Assembly: GCA_945875225.1 (NCBI GenBank)
Contig: CAMCJY010000051.1
Location: forward strand, 1 to 9,609
Length of the DNA stretch: 9,609 nucleotides
Reading direction: 5' to 3'
Source: Comamonas sp. lk
Lineage (GTDB): Bacteria > Pseudomonadota > Gammaproteobacteria > Burkholderiales > Burkholderiaceae_C
In this document: one piece after another, positions 7,018 to 9,609 of the stretch
Numbering within the stretch: position 1 is the first letter of the stretch
Layout of the letters: the number at the start of each line of letters is the position of its first letter
Translations under genes and position numbers: made by a program
Notes under the pieces: generated by a model
Seen by the model: the letters and a program-made list of their open reading frames with translations, nothing else
The model's database searches: none
What the model was told of the DNA's origin: nothing

Positions 7018-7950
7018 ATGACAAGCACACTGCGCCTAGCCGATTGGTCCTGCCTGCACCCAAGGCCCTATGAACTGGGCGAATCGCCGTTCTGGCATCC
7101 GCAGGAATCGCGCTTGTACTGGGTGGATATTCCGGGCAAAAAAATTCTGCGCGCCAGCGCCGACGGCAGTCGCTTGCAGAGCTGGGACATGCCCAGCGAG
7201 CCCGGCTGCATCGCCCCGGCAGCCCAGGGCGGACTGGTGATTGCGCTGCGACACGGCGTGTTTCGGGCGCAGTCTTGGGGCGACACTTTGGAACATCGGG
7301 TCACCTTGCCTTATGACACGCTAACCGTGCGCGCCAACGACGGCAAGTGCGATGCCTCGGGGCGCTTTTGGGTCGGGACGATTGACGAGACCAAAGCCCA
7401 CGACGCGGCAGCGCTGTATTGCATTGATGCGCGAAGCGGCACGCCCCTCGTGCGCACCATGGCCGAGGGCGCATTAACCGGCAACGGCATGGGCTGGAGT
7501 CTGGACGGACGCAGCGCCTATTGGGCCGATACCCCGCGCCATCTGGTGCACGGCTGGGACTATGAACCCGCTAGCAATACGCTCAGCGCACACCGAACCC
7601 ACCTGCAATTTAGCCCCAAGCCCGCCGATTGGGTGAGTGGCGACGTCCGTTACCAGGGCCGGCCCGACGGCGCTGCTGTGGACAGCCAGGGCAACTACTG
7701 GCTGGCGATGTTTGAAGGGGCGCGTATTTGCTGCTTCTCGCCCGAAGGCCAATTGCTTGTCAGCTACGCCACCCCGGCGCAGTGCCCGACCATGCCTTGC
7801 TTTGGCGGCGAGGATTTGAAAACCTTGTTCATCACCAGTGCGCGCCATGGTCGCAAATCTGACGAACTGGAGCGCTACCCTGACTCAGGCTGCGTGTTTT
7901 CCATGCGCGTGGAAGTGCCCGGTTTGCCGGTACATTTTTTCGCGGATTGA
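7018..7950 (+). CDS. SMP-30/gluconolactonase/LRE family protein
   Basis: A predicted cytoplasmic metal-dependent sugar-lactone hydrolase with the six-bladed beta-propeller of the SMP-30/regucalcin family; 310 aa, the usual length. The four expected metal ligands are visible: E22 in LGESPFW, N107 in RANDGKCD, N156 in TGNGMGWSLDG, and D217 in GRPDGAAVDSQGNYW. W35/D37 (YWVDI) and YWADTP at 168-173 are typical repeat strands. ATG 7018 has a weak AAAGAGA Shine-Dalgarno at about 6 bp; an upstream GTG at 6916 would start inside the amtB terminator. No clear promoter is seen and no sugar-pathway gene is adjacent, so the substrate cannot be named. Odd: its last 25 codons recur at 8764-8838 beyond the vapBC module. 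Confidence 0.92.
   Translation: MTSTLRLADWSCLHPRPYELGESPFWHPQESRLYWVDIPGKKILRASADGSRLQSWDMPSEPGCIAPAAQGGLVIALRHGVFRAQSWGDTLEHRVTLPYDTLTVRANDGKCDASGRFWVGTIDETKAHDAAALYCIDARSGTPLVRTMAEGALTGNGMGWSLDGRSAYWADTPRHLVHGWDYEPASNTLSAHRTHLQFSPKPADWVSGDVRYQGRPDGAAVDSQGNYWLAMFEGARICCFSPEGQLLVSYATPAQCPTMPCFGGEDLKTLFITSARHGRKSDELERYPDSGCVFSMRVEVPGLPVHFFAD
7876..7950 (+). repeat. Direct repeat, copy 1: 3' end of the SMP-30 gene
   Basis: These 75 bases match 8764-8838 at a constant offset of 888 bp with 12 mismatches and no gaps. The core 7887-7950 matches 8775-8838 at 56 of 64 bases. This copy forms the end of the intact SMP-30 gene. Homology is lost upstream of about 7876 and immediately after the stop codon. 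Confidence 0.93.
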
Positions 7951-7960
7951 CGCAAGGTGC

Positions 7961-8013
7961 GGGCCCTACGCCGCCTTCGGCTTCCAGAGGCCTCAAGGGC
8001 GGCGCGGTAGCCC
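7961..8013. repeat. Imperfect inverted repeat downstream of the SMP-30 gene
   Basis: Left arm GGGCCCTACGCCGCCTT (7961-7977) pairs imperfectly, with small bulges, with AAGGGCGGCGCGGTAGCCC (7995-8013). The perfect core is CGCCGCC (7969-7975) with GGCGGCG (7998-8004). There is no T-tract, so a rho-independent terminator is not supported. It could be an RNA hairpin, or part of the left end of the vapBC insert. It lacks the GTTRRRY core of an integron attC site. Confidence 0.5.
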
Positions 8014-8031
8014 AAGTGTTTGCTACTGAAG

Positions 8032-8060
8032 TTGACATGCAGAATCATGGTATGTATCAT
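8032..8060 (+). promoter_or_regulatory. Sigma-70 promoter of vapBC
   Basis: TTGACA (8032-8037, perfect -35) is followed after exactly 17 bp by TATCAT (8055-8060, 5 of 6 to the -10). Transcription would start near 8067, giving a leader of about 25 bases. It is the best sigma-70 promoter match in the window, which suggests the module carries its own expression signals rather than relying on the SMP-30 gene. Confidence 0.85.
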
Positions 8061-8062
8061 GA
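8045..8062. promoter_or_regulatory. Probable VapBC operator overlapping the -10
   Basis: TCATGGTA-TG-TATCATGA is an 18-bp dyad: 8-bp arms with a single mismatch around a 2-bp centre. It covers the -10 hexamer. VapB antitoxins of the AbrB type bind such palindromes, alone or with VapC, to autoregulate. That VapBC binds here is inferred. Confidence 0.6.
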
Positions 8063-8091
8063 GGCATATCAACAAAGCTAGGGAGCATTCA

Positions 8092-8343
8092 ATGCAAGCA
8101 ACTGCCAAAATTTTTACCACGGGTCGCAGTCAGGCTGTGCGTTTGCCTCTGGAATTCCGGTTCGATGTGGCGCAGGTGTTTATCCGTCATGACCCTGCCA
8201 CAGGGGATGTAGTGCTCTCGCGAAAACCCAGCAACTGGCAGGGCTTGATGGATGCGGTCGCCTTGAATGCGGGTGAAGATCTAGGTTTTGAACGGCACCA
8301 GAGGCAAGCTAGGCGCGATCCATTTGCCCAAACCAAGCCATGA
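8092..8343 (+). CDS. vapB: Type II antitoxin VapB, AbrB/MazE fold
   Basis: Antitoxin that neutralises VapC and represses the operon; 83 aa. The N-terminal half is an AbrB/SpoVT-like swapped-hairpin DNA-binding domain, with TTGRSQAVRLPLEFRF at residues 9-24 and GDVVLSRKP closing the second hairpin. The C-terminal tail, with the ARRDPF segment typical of this VapB group, should wrap the toxin. ATG 8092 is chosen because a GGGAG Shine-Dalgarno (8081-8085) lies 6 bases upstream; an in-frame upstream start would begin inside the promoter. The stop TGA overlaps the toxin start as ATGA, so translation is coupled. Confidence 0.92.
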   Translation: MQATAKIFTTGRSQAVRLPLEFRFDVAQVFIRHDPATGDVVLSRKPSNWQGLMDAVALNAGEDLGFERHQRQARRDPFAQTKP

Positions 8344-8744
8344 ATCCCACCTATTTGCTCGATACCAATGTGGTCAGCCACATCATGCAAGGACGGGACA
8401 AAGAATTGCTGACCCGCTTGGAAAAATTACCGGTGGGACAGGTGGCCCTATCCAGCGTTACCTTGGCGGAGATCGAATACGGTATACACCGCCGAGCGCA
8501 ATCAGCCAAGCTCCGGCAGGCGCTGCAGCAAGTATTGCTGCACATGGATGTCTTGGCCTGGGACGCGCAAGCCGCCACATGCTATGGTGAATTGTGCAGT
8601 TCGCTAGAGGCGCAAGGCATTAGCTTGAGCGACTTTGACATGATGATTGCTGCCCACGCGGTTTCGAGAAAAGCGATTTTGGTCAGCCGGGACAAGGCAT
8701 TTACACACATCCCCGAGCAGCTCCTCAGCATTGAAATTTGGTAA
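8340..8744 (+). CDS. vapC: Type II toxin VapC, PIN-domain ribonuclease
   Basis: A PIN-domain Mg-dependent endoribonuclease; VapC toxins characterised so far cut tRNA or rRNA, but the target here cannot be read from sequence. The 134-aa length is normal. All four acidic positions are present: D8 in YLLDTNVVS, E44 in VTLAEIEYG, D100 in DFDMMIAAHA, and D118 in LVSRDKAF. The toxin is therefore predicted to be active. It overlaps vapB by 4 bp (ATGA) and ends in a TAA inside a small hairpin (8741-8758). It is the second gene of the vapBC operon. Confidence 0.95.
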   Translation: MNPTYLLDTNVVSHIMQGRDKELLTRLEKLPVGQVALSSVTLAEIEYGIHRRAQSAKLRQALQQVLLHMDVLAWDAQAATCYGELCSSLEAQGISLSDFDMMIAAHAVSRKAILVSRDKAFTHIPEQLLSIEIW

Positions 8745-8758
8745 AGCCGAAGCTTTAC
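8741..8758 (+). other. Small hairpin at the vapC stop codon
   Basis: GTAAAGC-CGAA-GCTTTAC is a perfect 7-bp stem with a 4-base loop; its left arm contains the vapC TAA. No T-tract follows, so termination is doubtful. It could protect the transcript 3' end. It ends 5 bp before the relic SMP-30 tail. Within it, AAGCCGAAG (8744-8752) is the exact reverse complement of CTTCGGCTT at 7975-7983 on the other side of the module. Confidence 0.45.
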
Positions 8759-8763
8759 AGCCT

Positions 8764-8838
8764 TGCCCGGATTGAGGCTGCGTGTTTTCTATGCGGGTAG
8801 GTGTGCCCGGTTTGCCGGTGCATTTTTTCGCGGACTAA
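8764..8838 (+). pseudogene. Displaced 3' end of an SMP-30 gene (direct repeat, copy 2)
   Basis: Read in the same frame as copy 1, this is the tail of an SMP-30 protein: GCVFSMRVGVPGLPVHFFAD plus a stop, against GCVFSMRVEVPGLPVHFFAD in the intact gene. Within the last 21 codons (core from 8775) the only amino acid change is E to G, while six third positions and the stop (TAA for TGA) differ. Just upstream is an in-frame TGA (8773-8775), and no start or preceding coding sequence exists, so the fragment cannot be expressed as an SMP-30 protein. Its stop lies 7 bp from the end of mobA, which suggests that SMP-30 and mobA were once directly adjacent and convergent. Confidence 0.85.
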
Positions 8839-8845
8839 GGTTCGC

Positions 8846-9403
8846 TTACCGGCGCTGCGCCAGCAGCAGCAGCGCCGCTTCCAGCGCCTCTGGCGTATCC
8901 ACATCATGAATGCAACCGGCATCTTCCACCGCAAGGGCATACGGCGTGTTTGCTTGCAACACCGCACGCGCGCCCTGGTCACCGGTCAAGGCCATTAAAG
9001 CCGGGCCACAGGTAGCGGCAAACCCCACAGGGTGGCCGCGCTGGCCTTGGTACACCGGCTGCACTACCGTGTGGCTGGTCAAGGCCTGGGCCACGGCGCG
9101 TAAGGTAGCGGGCTGCACCAAAGGCAAATCAGCCGGCAATATCAACCAGCCTGCAACTTGGGCACAAGCGCGCACGCCGGTGGCGATGCTGTCGCCCATG
9201 CCCGGCTGATCAATGTGGGCGGTGTGCGCGGCTTCGACCACATGAAATGGCAGGCCGCTGGCTTGAACCGCTGCGATGGTGTGTTCGCGCACGCTAAGCG
9301 TGCCTAAATGCGCTTGCAGTTTGTCCAGACCACCGGTGGCGGCGCGAAAACGCGCGCTGCGGCCGGCGGCCAGGATGATGACGGTGGGCATCGCTTTGGG
9401 CAT
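8846..9403 (-). CDS. MobA/MocA-like NTP transferase (molybdenum cofactor type)
   Basis: A nucleotidyltransferase of the MobA-like NTP transferase family, which adds CMP or GMP to molybdopterin; 185 aa. The N-terminal nucleotide-binding loop VIILAAGRSARF (residues 8-19) and K28 are followed by GMGDSIATGV (68-77), the metal-binding PADLPLVQP (90-98), GQRGHPVGF (120-128) and GDQGAR (141-146), with a terminal HDVDTPEALEAA. This pattern is closest to MocA/YgfJ-like cytidylyltransferases, but cytidylyl versus guanylyl specificity is not decided here. ATG 9403 and ATG 9391 are both possible; neither has a Shine-Dalgarno. It converges on the relic SMP-30 tail. Substrate enzymes such as molybdenum hydroxylases are not in the window. 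Confidence 0.88.
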   Translation of the reverse strand: MPKAMPTVIILAAGRSARFRAATGGLDKLQAHLGTLSVREHTIAAVQASGLPFHVVEAAHTAHIDQPGMGDSIATGVRACAQVAGWLILPADLPLVQPATLRAVAQALTSHTVVQPVYQGQRGHPVGFAATCGPALMALTGDQGARAVLQANTPYALAVEDAGCIHDVDTPEALEAALLLLAQRR

Positions 9404-9558
9404 GAAGAAGGGCCAACTCGCTTAAAAGCCGGGAAAATCCTGCATTTACCCCCATTTTGACCCGCAACAGCCTAGGGCGTGTTCTTTGCCAAGATTTCAA
9501 CCAAGCCGCATTCAAAAAAATCACGGTGCCAATGCGCCGCGCCGCTACCATCGCACGC
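9404..9558. other. Divergent gap upstream of the MobA-like gene
   Basis: This 155-bp gap has no convincing promoter in either direction. TTGACC (9457-9462, plus) has no good -10 at 16-18 bp. It probably carries the start signals of the MobA-like gene and of any gene at the right edge. Confidence 0.4.
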
Positions 9559-9609
9559 ATGCCCGATTATTCGCAAGCCCTGGACGTCATCGTTCAGCGC
9601 ATCGCCCAT
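9559..9609 (+). CDS. Possible start of a plus-strand gene (cut by the right edge)
   Basis: An open frame from ATG 9559 (MPDYSQALDVIVQRIAH) continues off the window; an in-frame ATG at 9532 would add MRRAATIAR. The amphipathic, helix-like beginning is reminiscent of the N terminus of MoeA-type proteins, which would suit the neighbouring MobA-like gene, but 17 residues cannot establish this. No Shine-Dalgarno is visible for either start, so it could also be a chance open frame. Confidence 0.35.
   Translation, partial: MPDYSQALDVIVQRIAH

Noticed and set aside
7961..8013. An integron attC site beside the vapBC cassette
   Set aside because: The bulged inverted repeat is attC-like in shape, but there is no GTTRRRY or matching RYYYAAC core, and none follows vapC either.
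1..9609. tRNA, rRNA, CRISPR array, transposase or integrase genes
   Set aside because: None seen: no cloverleaf or CCA-ended structure, no regularly spaced repeats, and no recombinase motif in any frame read.

Overview
The window is GC-rich, densely coded chromosomal DNA. Gene content and protein style point to a betaproteobacterium of the Burkholderiales, most likely Comamonadaceae (Rhodoferax/Polaromonas-like); this is judged from family resemblance, without a database search. All but one of the confident genes are ordinary housekeeping or nutrient genes. The exception is a small toxin-antitoxin insert near the right end.

Layout. Positions 1-2102 (minus strand) hold nadK followed by the N-terminal two thirds of recN, which runs off the left edge. 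Diverging from nadK across only 28 bp is hrcA (2131-3141, plus), the heat-shock repressor. It converges on comM (3173-4723, minus), a branch-migration helicase of natural transformation. A 254-bp divergent regulatory region (4724-4977) carries a perfect NtrC-type dyad, a LexA/SOS-like dyad directly abutting it, and a sigma-54 promoter driving the nitrogen operon glnK-amtB (4978-6847). This operon ends in a strong intrinsic terminator (6901-6934). Next comes an SMP-30/gluconolactonase-family gene (7018-7950, plus), then a vapBC toxin-antitoxin module (8092-8744) with its own consensus promoter and operator. A diverged second copy of the last 25 codons of the SMP-30 gene follows (8764-8838), and then a MobA-like nucleotidyltransferase on the minus strand (8846-9403). 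The last 50 bases may open another plus-strand gene.

How the genes work together. GlnK and AmtB form the classical PII-ammonium channel pair, with NtrC/sigma-54 control written into the upstream DNA. NadK and RecN look co-transcribed. VapB and VapC overlap by 4 bp in the standard antitoxin-toxin order.

The most interesting feature is that vapBC sits between an intact gene 3' end and a displaced, diverged copy of that same 3' end. This is the footprint left when an element integrates at the 3' end of a gene and brings its own replacement tail, but no integrase is visible here. The second is the LexA-like box fused edge to edge with the NtrC box between comM and glnK.
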